Shown piece after piece: positions 10,020 through 22,170 of a stretch of DNA of 64,000 nucleotides. The notes under the pieces are model-generated. The model saw only the letters and a program-made list of their open reading frames with translations. It did not search any database and had not been told where the DNA came from. The position numbers and the translations under genes were made by a program. Each line of letters starts with the position of its first letter. Position 1 is the stretch's first letter. Source of the stretch: Taudactylus pleione (taxonomy: Eukaryota > Chordata > Amphibia > Anura > Myobatrachidae); assembly GCA_031769625.1 (NCBI GenBank), contig JAUIMM010000213.1:4359501-4423500 (forward strand). The letters are read 5' to 3'.

Positions 10020-10540
10020 GACCTCCTCACTCCATCCTTTCATCAGGGCCCAACCTATGGGCTCTCTCAATAATGAATTGGGTTACAATATTTTGTAGGG
10101 ACAGGGTCGCAGAGAGTTCCTTTTGAAAGGAAAGGTCTGCAATTTTAATAGATTCAAGAATACCAACAAACCATAAATTATTGCACCTATTATGATTCTC
10201 TAGATCATCTAGTTTATCAGTAAGGGAAACAGCGAGCTGTTCCGGAGAAGAAACTGTATTTTGTAGAGAGGCATTGGCATTTACCTAGAGGGAGGTAATT
10301 TGTTTAGTTTCAGAATCCAGCTGCATCATAACCGTGGTGATAGCAACTTAAATACCATCTAACTTCAGCTCGATTTGAGGCATCATCATGAGAGAAGTCA
10401 TTGTAGCATTCTCCTCGGCCGTTGAGAGGGTCCCAGAGGCCAGAACAATAGAATAGCACAGAGAAAAGGAAGGGGTCACAGGAATGAGTTATCAGTTTGC
10501 AGAGATTGGGATTTAGCAGCAGCACACTTAGGTTTACCAC
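10020..10540 (-). pseudogene. L1 ORF1p fragment
   Basis: The reverse complement of about 10140-10260 reads EQLAVSLTDKLDDLENHN then RCNNLWFVGILESI. This is the coiled-coil to RRM junction typical of L1 ORF1p (K.DDLENR.RRNN..I.GI.E). A following stretch toward 10040 fits the next part of the domain with interruptions. ORF1p is the RNA-binding chaperone of the L1 ribonucleoprotein. This copy has no continuous frame. Confidence 0.7.
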
Positions 10541-10759
10541 GTCTCACCCAGATGTTTTGCCCATATATTTCTCCATGACCAAACAGCAATGATAGAAAGG
10601 CCACACAAGTATGACAGATTTTAACCAATAACCATAAACAGAGAAGTATATGAGCACATAAACAATTAGAAAAAATGCTAATTACTGTAGTAATATGCTA
10701 TACTTCAACTCAAACTGTCTTAAGCAATGCATGTAGAGAACCTGCTATGGAAAGATTAC

Positions 10760-11125
10760 CAATAAATGAGCTTTAGATAATAGTGAAGGACTAGTATCAT
10801 CATCATGACTGGTTGCAGCAGCTACAGTGCTAGTATTTGCTTGCTTCTGCTGTTCTCCTCTCGGTTGGTTGTCGTGATCCATATTGATGAAAACACTCAA
10901 GTTGTACAAAATCTACTTACTAGTATTATGTATTTACTAATCACCACTCACTGTGGAGTCACAGTACTTGTGTGTTATGGACACACAGAGGGCTAAGGCT
11001 CAAGGAGTCACAGTGCTTGTATATACAGAGGTCTAGGCCCAAGGAGTCACAGTGCTTGTATACACAGAAGGCTACGGCCCAAGGAGTCACACTGCTTGTA
11101 TACACAGAGAGGTATGGCCAAAGGA
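10760..11125. repeat. Duplicated module A, left copy, with start of 40-bp minisatellite
   Basis: The sequence from about 10768 (TAGTGAAGGACTAGTATC) through 11060 is nearly the same as 18840-19120. Both pass straight into a 40-bp minisatellite whose unit contains CCAAGGAGTCACAGTGCTTG. The left minisatellite is cut off at 11125 by the Penelope-like insertion. Confidence 0.85.
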
Positions 11126-11568
11126 ATAACTAAAAGGAAAAGAGGGAGGGGGATATCATCGCACAGACAAAAATGAAAAAAATATATAACATGTATATAA
11201 ATATATATACATGAATAACCATGATTCCTATAGTAATGTGACTGATCCTTAAAAGGAATGCACTAAGGTGGTGGTGGTGCTCACTAGAGTTGATATGATT
11301 GGTAAAGAGAGGGGAAAGAGAAAAAACTCTGTGTGGTGAGCACTCTTTCAAGATAAATATAAATGTTAAGACATAACTTTTAATAAATCAATTAATAACA
11401 ATCAAGTACCATTGGTACATAACAAAACCGGATACACATCAATGAAAAAAGAACATAAATCTAATTAGCCAATATGTGACAAAACAAAGACAAATACAGA
11501 CAAAAAACATTAAAGTATGATAATGTAAGTACCGATATAATGTGGTACATAAATCTATATATCACTAA
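11126..11568 (-). repeat. Penelope pseudo-LTR, left copy
   Basis: It is identical by eye to 17937-18382 except for two substitutions (near 11220 and 11334) and a 3-bp AGA/GAA-type indel near 11450. It starts AATAACTAAAAGG and ends ATCACTAA. Confidence 0.93.
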
Positions 11569-14530
11569 CTGCAGCTTTATCCAAAATAAAGTTGTACTAT
11601 ATGAATACAAGGCGAAATATAGAAGAAAATGTATATCATATCAAATCACCCAATTGGTGTAATGAGTAAAAAATTAGTTGGTATCATAAATACAGACATA
11701 CATGTGAGAAGAAATATCAGAAAAGTCAGGAAAAAAGATTTAGTGTAGGCGGCTCCGCTGTCTCTCACCTGGCCTGAGGCCATCTATGGGAAAACTGCTA
11801 AGCCTTCTACACATGATAATCCTTAGAAACAACAGAGTAATTGATACATTGCTCAGATATGTATTCTCACCCCTGAGCGTCTTGCTGACGTATAGGACGC
11901 ACGAGGGAAGACCAATTTTCTGAGTTAGTTTTCAATTAATCAGAAAAATATAGTTGTGATAAATTACATGTGGTTTAAAGTGTAAGGATAGTAAGGGAAA
12001 AGGACCGTTACTACCAGTTCTACCACTACTCACTTGTTTTGATAACCATAGGTAAGAAGTGTGACATGGAAGGACGGTAAACCCTTTTGAAAGAAAGAAA
12101 TGAGTGATATGTTGCTCAGATGATCCTTTCTGCTTTCAAGTGTCATACCAAAGCATAGGACACCTGATGAGAGAAGTACTGATCTGAGATTATAACTAAT
12201 CAATATGGAAAAGATACACTTTATAAAGATATAGTTAGTTATAACACCTAAATTATATATTTTCAGAATATCAATAATTTGGTGTATTAAACAGTGCAGT
12301 ATGTGCCAAGGAACAAAGAAAAATGGCAATGTTATATTTTGAATAGGATACAGCTAGTTTATGCTGTCATTATGCCAAATTTAAAATGAGATACAGCTAG
12401 TTTATGCTATCAACTCACCTGTTACTGACTAGGAATACACATTAATGAGTCTGATGGAAAAGCATATAGTCTAACAGTTTACACATATATTCAACAATGT
12501 GGATGCATTTTTCAAGTACAAATCAACAATATACATCGATTAAAGCTCATGGTTGGATAATAGATATTTGTCACGATGTGGTTCCTGATTGCTACAGCAT
12601 ATGTATAGACCACAAAGTCAACTGTATACATATGTGTAAGCTGATCAAAAAATATACTGAAAATGGCAAAATCATGTATTTAAACAAATTACAGTTAATC
12701 TATGCTGTTATTATGCCATAACTAGAATAAGATGCAGCTAGTCTATGCTGTATGATCACCTGTAACTGGCTAGAAAGAAATTAATGAGTCTTAGTAGAAG
12801 AGCATATAATAAGCTATATTGTACCTATATTTATCAGGGGGGGTGCCCTTTATAGGCACAAGCCAGATATAAACATCGGTGAAAAGCTCACAACTGGATA
12901 GTGCTGATAATAATAAGCATTAATCACAATGTAATCCCTGATTGCTGCAGCATATGTATAGACCGCAAAGTCAACTATACACATGTATGCACGCTAATCC
13001 GGAAATGGTAAAGATATGGTACAAGACCCATTCTTATAGTATAAACATTGCCCATAAAATGATAAAGTGGGTGTCAGTAACAGAGAGGTGAAGATACCAA
13101 CTAATAGCTGGGGTGTCTCATGCTGCGCAGCCACGAGCACCCGTCCTGCCGACGCGCGTTTCACCTGAAAGGGCTTGTTCATGGAGGGAACAGCTGCAGA
13201 GGCACGTCCTGTGATGCCCCAGGTAAAGTACTGTAGTGGACCAATCATCTGGCTCCATGTCACAAACAACAGGTTGGTAAGCCTATCCGTGACCCAGCGT
13301 TATTGGAACCAATGAAAAAGGAGGTGTGTGAGAATCCTCCTATCACCTCATACTATGGTGAGATGGACATATAGGCTGTCCAATACACGTTCTCATGGCA
13401 GTATCTTATATTAGAATGAGCTAAGTTGTCTCGTCAGACTGAGTACACGGCGCGTGGTTAGTAAATCGCTCATCACAAACGCGTTACCATGGTAACCCAC
13501 CATGGGATGAGCTTAAAAGTGAAAAATTAAAATAAATAAAATAAAATAAAAAATGATAAATAAATAAAGGAGCCCAAAGAAATGGAAAATCAACAGGAAT
13601 TCCTGCCATCCTAAGTTTTAGCTAGGCAGGTAAGAGTTGTCATTAGAAAGCACTCTGCAAAGGTTTGGTCGAGTGTAATGAGAAAGGGGAACCTAGTATG
13701 TATCAAAACTTATGCTCCAGAATTTAGAGACAATGCAGATGATACCATATGAATCATCAGTAAAAATAACAATAATAAAATAAAATATCTGCTACATGTC
13801 ATATTGATGTGAGACACATGTATAGAGATATACAACCATAAGAATTACTCTATAATGGCATAACTCTTAATTGGTGTCAAAAGTAAGGTGCATACATTAC
13901 GGTGATATAATATCTAAAGTCCCTGTTATCCTAGTGTAATACTCGTATCATATTAGTCCTAGGATAGAGGTTGAACCCGTATAATACCAATAGAATATAA
14001 TAAGTGGCTGAGGACCCATGTGAGTGAGTGAAGTGAAATAGCCAAAATTGGGTGAAAGAAGAAGAAGATAAAAAGGAAGAAGAAGAAGGAAAAAGGAGGA
14101 AGAAAAAAGAAGGAAAAACACAGTGCTAAGTAATAAATAAACATGTAAGATAACCAATATGGTTAATAATGTGAAATAGTGAAAATATGTGTAAGATAGG
14201 TGATATATGTGAGACACTAATAAATACAGGGGAGAAGGGGGGGAGGGGGGAGAAGGAGGGGGGGAGGAAAGGAGGGAGGGGAGTGTTAGTAAAAATAGAC
14301 AGAAATGAATATCTGAATGCTAAAAAGGGTGTGCAAAAATCAGTGTGTATTAACAAAAAAAAAATAAAAAAAAATTATTATATGTACATGTACTGTACGT
14401 AGATGAAAAACAATGGACTATAAATAAATGGTGAAATTACTACTGTAGTGCGTGGGTTATTGAAGAATATTATAAATTTATCCAGTCACCAACTAAAGTA
14501 TTGCCAAATTGAAACCTTTTAATATAGATT
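11569..14530. other. Non-coding 3' region of the Penelope element, with diverged internal repeats
   Basis: No gene is present. The motif CAGCTAGTTTATGCTGTCAT or near variants recurs near 12350, 12395, 12690 and 12735. The block CCTGATTGCTRCAGCATATG followed by ATAGACC.CAAAGTCAACT occurs near 12582 and 12938, an internal tandem duplication of about 350 bp. A poly-purine tract lies at 14230-14285 and an A-rich run near 14350. Confidence 0.6.
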
Positions 14531-14534
14531 AAAT

Positions 14535-17500
14535 TTATATGAAGGGACTGTAGCTATTCTGTTCATTGAGTCCCTGAGGTGCTAAGGTACCCAGTCGAAA
14601 GATCCATTCTGTTTCTTCTCTGAGTAATGTCATATTCTGATCTCCTCCTCTGATGCCCATCCTAGCTTTATCTAAACAGAAAACTTTAAGAAATCTAGGA
14701 TCACTATTGTGTCTTAGCAGGAAATGTCTTGCCACAGACGAAATTTTCTTCATTTTTTTGATGTCTGATGCGGCATTTCTGATGTTACTAGTATGTTCAA
14801 AAATCCAGGATTTAAGGGCCCGTGTAGTCATACCTACATATTTGTAATTACATTCACATTGTAAACAATATACAACACCAGTTGTGTTGCAATTGAAGAA
14901 GTCTTGAACTGGAATAGTTTTTCCATGTTTATCTTGCACACTATCGACTTTGATGATAAAGCTGCAAGCTCTGCAGCTTCCACAGGGGAAAGTCCCTTTA
15001 ACCTTCGGTATCTTTTTCGGACAATGTTCATAATGACTGTGGGTGAGAAGGTCTCCTAAATTTCTAGCTCTCCTCCAGCTCATAGAGACCTCATCCTTTA
15101 GTGAGGTCCTCAAATCTGGGTCCAAGAGAAGGACTGGCCAATGTTGTTATATAATCCTTCGCAATTCCTGCCACTCTCTACAAAAATCTCCAACAAAGTG
15201 AATCTCATCCTTGTTCTCCTTCGATTTAGGCTTAGGGAACAATAAGGTATCCCTATCAGTTCTGGACACTTGGAATCTCGCTTTCTTAATGGAGCGATGA
15301 CTGTAGCCTCTAGCTCTAAGCCTGGAGGTGAGATCAGCACATTGTTCCTTAAAGTCCACCTCGTTTGAGCAATTTCATCTGAGACATAAGAATTCACCCT
15401 TGGGAAGATTAGACTTAGTTGGGGGAAAGTGGCAGCTTGTTTCATATAACAGGCTATTAGTTGCTGTCACCTTCCTGTGTAGGTTAGTGGTAATCTTACC
15501 ATTCACTCCTTTACTGATTTTAAGGTCCAAGAAGGGAATACAGGTATGACTAATCTCCCAAGTGAATCTCAGGTTTAGTTCGTTATGATTCAGGAGGCCA
15601 ATAAACTCCAGAAAGTCATGTTCACTTCCTCCCCAGATGACAAACACATCATCAATATAGCGTAGCCATTGTATGATGTACTGTGTGTATTTTTCATATG
15701 ATTCGGAGAAGACCACTTCCCTCTCCCACCAGCCCAGAAACAAATTAGCATAAGTGGGGGCACAGGTAGAGCCCATAGCCGTGCCCCTAATTTGCCAATA
15801 AAACCTGTCCTGGAAGGTGAAGAAATTTTTGTGAAGAATGAAGTGTAATAAGTCAATCAGAAAATTATTGAAATCACTCACACTTTTCATCTCCAAAAAG
15901 TATCTCACTGCCTTCAGCCCATCCTGATGTCTGATGGAGGTGTATAATGACTCTACATCAATGGAAATTAGTAGATGATGTTCTTCCAACCTGACATCAT
16001 GTATCTTCTGTAAGATGTCTCTTGTGTCCTTTAGATAAGATGGAAGAGTAAACACGTGCTCTCTCAGGTGTAGATCCACAAATTTACTACTTTGTTCCGT
16101 AAGGCCCCCTATTCCGGAGACTATTGGTCTACCTGGTGGATTCTGGGTGTTCTTATGTATTTTGGGGAGTGCATAAAATGTTGGAACTTTAGGGTGTTTG
16201 ACTTGTAGAAATTCAAATTCCTTCTTAGTGATTATGCCTTGTTGATTAGCTTCTTCAATCATTTTGTTGTATTGTGAATGAAATTTCTCTAGTGGGTTGA
16301 ACATAAGTAACAGGAAGTGTCTTGTAACTGCCTTAACACTTCCTTTACATACATTTCTTTGGGCCAAAGGACTATATTGCCCCCTTTGTCCGAGGGCTTG
16401 ATGATAATATGATTCCACTCTTGCATCTCTTTCAGAGCTTGTCTTTCTAATTTGGTCAAATTATGAGTGGAAGTCTGGGTGTTTGACCTCATATCCAGTA
16501 GTTTGTCCATATATTTGGAGACCAATTCCATAAATACTTGTACCTGGATGCAAATATTTGCTGGGGGAAAGAAAGTAGATTTCTTCTGACAAGTAGGTCT
16601 GGTTTCTCTGATAACGGGTGTCATTAAGGAAGAAGATTCCTCTGTTAATTCTTGAAGTATGTCAAGTGCCAAAATTTCTTCTTCAGTATTAAAGTTGATA
16701 TAATCCTGTGCTAAGTTGGTCTGTGGCAAATCAATGTTAGTCTGCGAGACTGTATATTTGAGGAATTCCAAATTTCGATCCCGCTGGGCAAAGAATTTTT
16801 TAAGTAAAAGTTTCCTCCCGAACAGATTTAAATCCTTCTCCCATAAAAATCGGTTGAAACTAGTGGAGGGTGAGAATGTCAAACCTTTCTTGAGGAGAGA
16901 GATCTGTTCCATTGACAGAATTTGATCAGAAAGATTAATGATCTTAAGTTCATCACTTGATGGGAAATCTATTGCCTCCTTCTGTTTATCCTGGTGGATT
17001 ATCTTGGAGGTAACGGTGGGTCCCAATCCCGTGTCCCTCTTCCTCTTCTGCCTCCCCCTCCTTGTTGGCCTCCTGTTCGATACCTTCCTCTCAAATCTTT
17101 TGCACTGTCCAAAAAAGGAAACTGAGAATTGGGGGAGGGGGGTCTTGAATCTTTTTGTATTTCTAAGTTGTCCTCCGTACCCGAGGACTCCACCTCTGAT
17201 GATGAATAATAGTATTTATCCCGTCTATTATACACAATTTTGTTGGGTTGGTTCCATTTAAAAATTCTACCTACAGAGAAATCTTTCTTATCCCGGGCAA
17301 ATTTATTGCGTTTACGTTCAATGAGAATTTTCTCAAAATTTTCAAGTTCTTTTTTGTTTTGTCAAAGCACACCTGAAATTGTTGATCTTGTTCCCACTGG
17401 GAGAGTTTTTTCCCAAAATTTTCTATATTCTTATCACATTCCTCTAATATTAAGAGGTTGTGTTTGATAAGAACCGTTATAAGGTCCTGTGAACACTTGA

Positions 17501-17792
17501 GGAGACATGACTCCCATTCTTTTTGTAAATTGGTAGTGGCCAGGTTAAAGGAAGGAAAGACTTTCGGTCTTAACCCTCTTGGTGAAATTTTATGTTTTTG
17601 GTAGTTTTCTAGTGTAGTGAGGTCCCAATTAACACGTAACTGTTTGTGTAGTTGATATTTCAATTGGGAAAAGTCTTCCTCCCAGTTGGAATTTGGAATG
17701 TCATCCGCGCCGGAAGATGAAAATATACTATCCAGGTCTTCTGGAGTCCTTTGTTTGATGGTCAACTCCTCCTTCAGGTTAAAGTTAGCCAT
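14535..17792 (-). pseudogene. Penelope-like pol: reverse transcriptase plus GIY-YIG endonuclease, broken
   Basis: The gene would encode about 1,085 codons starting at 17792 (MANFNLKEELTIKQ). An N-terminal coiled-coil/linker region runs to about 16480. The RT follows, with YALPKIHK near 16175, GRPIVSGIGGLTEQSSKF near 16135, LLISIDVESLYTSI near 15980 (catalytic Asp of motif A), GTAMGSTCAPTYANLFLG near 15790 (motif B), RYIDDVFVIW near 15660 (catalytic motif C) and IPFLDLKI. The C-terminal domain has the Cys cluster PCGSCRACSF and a GIY-YIG nuclease core GVVYCLQC..N.KYVGMTTR near 14880-14825. Breaks are a frameshift at an A-run near 17350, one near 17020, one near 16320, a TGA at about 15375 (probably a decayed CGA) and a TAA at about 15147. 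Expressed as is, it cannot make a full protein. Confidence 0.92.
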
Positions 17793-17936
17793 GATGTGCC
17801 AGTTGTTGTTATGATCTTAATTTGGAGAAGAAAGACTCTTTCTCCTCTCCAAGATAAGAAGAGAAAATACGTATAGAGGAATAAATGGTCGTGCTGATGA
17901 TGTAAGCAGCTGAGTATGAACTCAGAGAAACATTGA

Positions 17937-18382
17937 ATAACTAAAAGGAAAAGAGGGAGGGGGATATCATCGCACAGACAAAAATGAAAAAAATATATAA
18001 CATGTATATAAATATATATACATGAATAACCACGATTCCTATAGTAATGTGACTGATCCTTAAAAGGAATGCACTAAGGTGGTGGTGGTGCTCACTAGAG
18101 TTGATATGATTGGTAAAGAGAGGGGAAAGAGAAAAAACTCTGTGTAGTGAGCACTCTTTCAAGATAAATATAAATGTTAAGACATAACTTTTAATAAATC
18201 AATTAATAACAATCAAGTACCATTGGTACATAACAAAACCGGATACACATCAATGAAAAAAGAAGAACATAAATCTAATTAGCCAATATGTGACAAAACA
18301 AAGACAAATACAGACAAAAAACATTAAAGTATGATAATGTAAGTACCGATATAATGTGGTACATAAATCTATATATCACTAA
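17937..18382 (-). repeat. Penelope pseudo-LTR, right copy
   Basis: This is the direct repeat partner of 11126-11568, in the same orientation. On the coding (minus) strand it precedes pol and would supply the promoter region. The short AAC-type remnant at 18383-18384 separates it from the target duplication. Confidence 0.93.
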
Positions 18383-18384
18383 AC

Positions 18385-18830
18385 TGGCCAAAGGAGTCAC
18401 AATACTTGTATACACAGTATACACAAAGGGCTACGGCACATTGAGTCATGGTACTTGTTTATACAGAGGGCTATGGCCCAAGGAGTCACAGTGCTCGTAT
18501 ACACAGATGGCTAAGACCCAAGGAGTCACAGTGCTTGTATACACAGAGGGCTAAGGCCCAAGGCGTCATGGTGCTTGTATACACAGAGGGCTATGGCCCA
18601 AGGAGTCACAGTGCTTGTATACACAGATGGCTAAGGCCCAAGGAGTCAAAGTGCTTGTATAAACAGAGGGCTAAGGCCCAAGGAGTCATGGTTCTTGTAT
18701 ACACAGAGGGATACAGCCAAAGGAGTCACAGTGCTTGTATACACAGTGGGCTAAGGCCCAAGGTGTCACAGTGCTTGTATACACAGAGTGCTATGGCTAA
18801 TTTTTTAAAACCTCTATGCCCTTGACTATC
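18385..18830. repeat. 40-bp minisatellite, right portion
   Basis: Units containing CCAAGGAGTCACAGTGCTTG and TATACACAGAGGGCTA repeat at an exact 40-bp spacing: 18481, 18521, 18561, 18601, 18641, 18681, 18721 and 18761. Together with copies at 10990-11120 and 19030-19230 this was one array family into which the Penelope element inserted. The 125-codon open frame across it is an artefact of the repeat. Confidence 0.95.
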
Positions 18831-18839
18831 AGCTTTAAA

Positions 18840-19230
18840 TGATAGTGAAGGACTAGTATCGTTATCATGACTGGTTGCAGCAGCTACAGTGCTAGCATTT
18901 GCTTGCTGCTTCTGCTCTCCTCTCGGTTGGTTGTCGTGATCCATATTGATGAATACACAGAAGTTGTACAAAAACTACTTACTAGTATTATGTATTTACC
19001 AATCACCACTCACTGTGGAGTCACAGTACTTGTGTGTTATGGACACACAGAGGGCTAAGGCCCAAGGAGTCACAGTGCTTGTATATACAGAGGGCTAGGC
19101 CCAAGGAGTCACAGTCATTGTATACACAGAGGGCTACAGCTCAAGGAGTCACAGTGCTTGTATACACAGAGGGCTAAGGCCCAAGGAGTCACAGTGCTTG
19201 TATACACAGAAGGCTATGGCCCAAGGAGCC
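18840..19230. repeat. Duplicated module A, right copy, with 40-bp minisatellite
   Basis: Matches 10768-11100 with scattered differences, for example GATGAATACACAGAAGTTG here against GATGAAAACACTCAAGTTG at the left copy. It runs into five more 40-bp minisatellite units up to about 19230. Confidence 0.88.
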
Positions 19231-19697
19231 TTTCACTGCTCCTCCTCGTGTGCGCAGGCTGCGTAGAAGGGGGGGTTGTAAGTGATGCATTAAGGTGGGT
19301 AGACAGCACACTACTCGTGGTTGATACCGATGATGCATCCATACTGGGATTTTGGCCTAATAAATGTCTTTGCAGGGACACAAGGGCATAAGTCTGGGCC
19401 CAAATGGCTTCAGTTTGTGCCCTAACTGCTTGAGTTAAGCCGAACAGACGGCAGTCCAGATTATTGGCCATTCTTATACGGGTGCCTCCTGCTACTCTGC
19501 GTTAGTGGCCCATACTATTTAGCTGCAGGCCCATACTCTGAAGGTGATGCTGCACTCTGGGTTTGGGTATCCATAAAAGACACTTAATTATGTCTGAAAG
19601 TGAAGTGTCCAGAGAAAGGATCAACTCCTCAGCAGAAGGGGCACGTGGGGCTGTAGGGGCATCTGCTGGTGTGATATGCTGAGATGTGTGCTGGGTT
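19214..19697 (-). pseudogene. Harbinger Myb-like accessory protein, C-terminal piece
   Basis: The minus frame 19471-19214 reads MANNLDCRLFGLTQAVRAQ then TEAIWAQTYALVSLQRHLL. This heptad-rich segment is typical of the C-terminal part of the amphibian Harbinger Myb-like protein. Sequence 19635-19697 upstream of it is repeated at 22171-22233, so the gene is interrupted between these two copies. Confidence 0.55.
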
Positions 19698-19739
19698 CAC
19701 AAAAAAACTTGCCATTGGCCTCAGCCAATGTGCAGCAAG

Positions 19740-20900
19740 TGATTCCTTTGTGGGGCACTCTTTTATAATAAATGAATTGATATAATTTATATCAGAAAAT
19801 ATACATAATTACAGTATAACCTTTAATTGGTTTCCTCTTTAAAGAGATTGAGGATTATTTTGACTCTAACAGGGGTATTCAATATGGGTGCGATAACATC
19901 GTTTTTGAGTTAATATCGCACTTTTGACGTCATTATCGCAGGTTTGACTTTTACACCGTATTCAATTTCAAAGACTTATCGCAGTTTTGACAAGTCTTTG
20001 ATAAAAAACGGGGATAAGTTTTCACCATTGAATAGGTGTCGGAAAAAAGTGCAGAATTGGGGTTTAGGGGTGCAGGCTTAAAAAAAATAGCCTGCACCCC
20101 TGGGAATGACATTTAAAAAAGAACTGTGTTAAAAAAAAGTTTAAAAAAAAAAAGGGACACCCCAAAAAATTAATGTAAAAATTGGGGTGAAAAAAAAAAA
20201 TGGGAAAAAATTGTTAAACAATAGGGAAATAGGTTCAGGGCTATTCTGCAAGTATGCGGCAGATGTTTTCTAGAATAGAATTATAGCGGCAGGTGCACAA
20301 ATGCAGAATTTTAAAAAAATTACTTTAGGGACACTAAAATATGCTAGTACCCATTTTCATGTACCCCAAATTTGATGGGACCACTTAAAAAAATGAAAAA
20401 AATAACCTAAGTGCTCTTCTGCATCACTTCTTCAATGTCGGGAAAAAAAACACCTGCTGCGGCTATTTAAATCCCCGACTTTCAATTTAAAGCTAAAACG
20501 GGGGTACCCATAGTGTTGCCCCATGTTTTTACAACTTTAGGGGGGTCTTACAATTATTTTAAGGAAAAATTCGTAACTTTACGCAAATCCAACTTCGGAG
20601 TTTCCCGTTTTCGTTAATTTTATATTGAATACGGGGATGAGTGTGAAAATATGACAGTCACCCATCAATAAACACCCATAAATACCATATAGTTGATATC
20701 AGAAAATAAACATAATTAAAATATAACTTTTAATCGGATCCTTCTATAAAATAAATTGGGAATTATAAATTATTATGACTGATTATGAAAATATGATAGT
20801 CACCCATCAATAAGTCACCCATCAAAATATGATAGAGTCACCCATCAAAATATGATAGAGTCACACATAAATATCATATCCATCAATAAGCAAACATAAA
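19740..20900. repeat. AT-rich tandem repeat interrupted by a MITE
   Basis: GATATCAGAAAATA.ACATAATTA and the following 80 bp occur at about 19785 and again at about 20695. The motif AAAATATGATAGTCACCCATC recurs near 20650, 20787 and 20823. The MITE at 19871-20637 lies between the first and later copies. Confidence 0.7.
19871..20637. mobile_element. MITE with GGGGTATTCAATAT termini, copy 1
   Basis: Starts AGGGGTATTCAATATGGGTG and ends ATATTGAATACGGGG, an inverted repeat. The interior repeats ATTATCGCA-type motifs and short poly-A runs and has no open frame. The same termini occur at 60054-60930, so this is a dispersed non-autonomous family. Confidence 0.75.
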
Positions 20901-20999
20901 TATATTAGACATTCTGTAATGGTGTATGAATTAATTACCTTGTGGTGATCATATTTAATCATTAACAATATATCCCCTAATGGGTAAAATAGGCAGGTT

Positions 21000-22170
21000 T
21001 AGCAGTTAGTATATTCACTCCCTTTCTTCATTAATTCATTTATGTAGTAGCACTATATGCAACCAACATAAACTTAAATTAGAATTTAAACACTATAATG
21101 CTTCTAAAAATTATTTTGATAAATGTTGCAGGTATAGTATATACATACAGGGCAGATATATTCTTGATATACTTTTGTTATATGAGAGATAGTTTGTTTT
21201 ATCTCTGTCTTTCTCTCAACCATAAATGCCAGCAATTCAGTATCATGTATTAGAAACAAATAATAGACAATAAATAATAAATAAATGACACATCTAGTCA
21301 TGTATACAATGTTGCAGCCTCTGTCTCCTGTGATTATTACCGTAATTATACTTCATGGAAAAACAATCGGGGAAAAATACATGAGCACTGCTATTCATAA
21401 ATGAGCTGGCAGCAAGAACCAAAGAGGTTCAAAAGGGACAAATAATGGTTAGGTACGGTGTTCCTTCTGCTTTCCCAGGTCTTCAAATTGAGCGGACCTG
21501 GGATGAGAGAGGAACACACGGCAGCACCGTTGGAAACAAAAGGGAGTCGTGGGGGACAGTGTGCCTGTGTATGGGGTTAGGCGGGCCCTGTTACTTAAAG
21601 TATTGCAGGAGCCGGATGCGCCATCGGGGTAAGTCGCGACCCACCTGAAAGAGAAATACCTGACTTGAAGAGCAGGGTGGTCTTAAAAGCAGTGTGGGCC
21701 CTGGGCAAAGCAATGCCACCCATTCACGGGAATAAAATGTATATGGTCAAAAAAATTAAACCTTCCTGCATGCCCGTCAGACCTCCCACACATGCAGAGA
21801 GACTCTGTTTGACTGGTCTGAAGCCAGCAGATGAAGTGAAATTGGGACGGAGGTGAGTACTCGTCACGGGGGGGGATGGGGTGGGGGAGGTTAGATCAGA
21901 GTACAGTGCACCGGCATCCGGCTTAAAAAAATATCACAAATTTACCAACTGGCCGCAGCTGCAGGGTGGTGGGTTGGTGGGCCCCTACAAGCATTGGGCC
22001 CTTGGGCAACTGTCCAACAAGCCCAATGGAAGAGATGGCCCTGTTGAAGAGAATCCATCTCAGAGGAGCTTGCTGCCTGCCGCAAACACTCTCCCCCTGC
22101 AGTGGGGAAGTGTCAGAGAGACAGTACGTACGTTTCACCACAGTCAGGCTTGTTCACCTGTCAGCCTGGT
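21000..22170. other. No gene recognised
   Basis: This stretch holds an AT-rich part (21000-21330) and a G/C-richer part with several short, unsupported open frames. A fragment near 21990-22040 resembles the foldback family at 4190. No domain or exon could be supported. Confidence 0.4.

Larger units (their letters stand above)
6500..10560 (-). mobile_element. Decayed L1-type LINE, interrupted by a solo LTR
   Basis: Minus-strand similarity runs in the correct L1 order. An ORF1p RRM-like segment lies at 10540-10020, an AP-endonuclease segment at 9268-8801, and reverse transcriptase segments at 8663-8478 and 7310-6757. All are broken by stops and frameshifts. A solo LTR at 7322-8459 splits the RT domain just before its FADD-type motif. 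The element's exact ends were not determined. Confidence 0.8.
11126..18384 (-). mobile_element. Penelope-like retroelement (GIY-YIG type), full-length with terminal direct repeats
   Basis: The element is flanked by an 11-bp direct duplication TGGCCAAAGGA (11115-11125 and 18385-18395) of the 40-bp minisatellite in which it sits. It carries terminal direct repeats of about 443-446 bp (11126-11568 and 17937-18382), the pseudo-LTR arrangement of Penelope-like elements. The pol gene runs on the minus strand from 17792 to 14535. A motif GACGCGCGTTTCACCTGAAA occurs at about 13152 in the non-coding part. The total length is 7,259 bp. The long AT-rich segment 11569-14530 is non-coding. Confidence 0.92.

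Noticed and set aside
14000..14400. Ser/Phe/Leu-rich minus frames as a membrane protein
   Set aside because: They come from purine-rich low-complexity sequence in the 3' region of the Penelope element.
18448..18825. 125-codon frame with repeated YTEGYGPRSHS
   Set aside because: It is a translation of the 40-bp minisatellite. 40 is not divisible by three, so frames rotate and stay open by chance.
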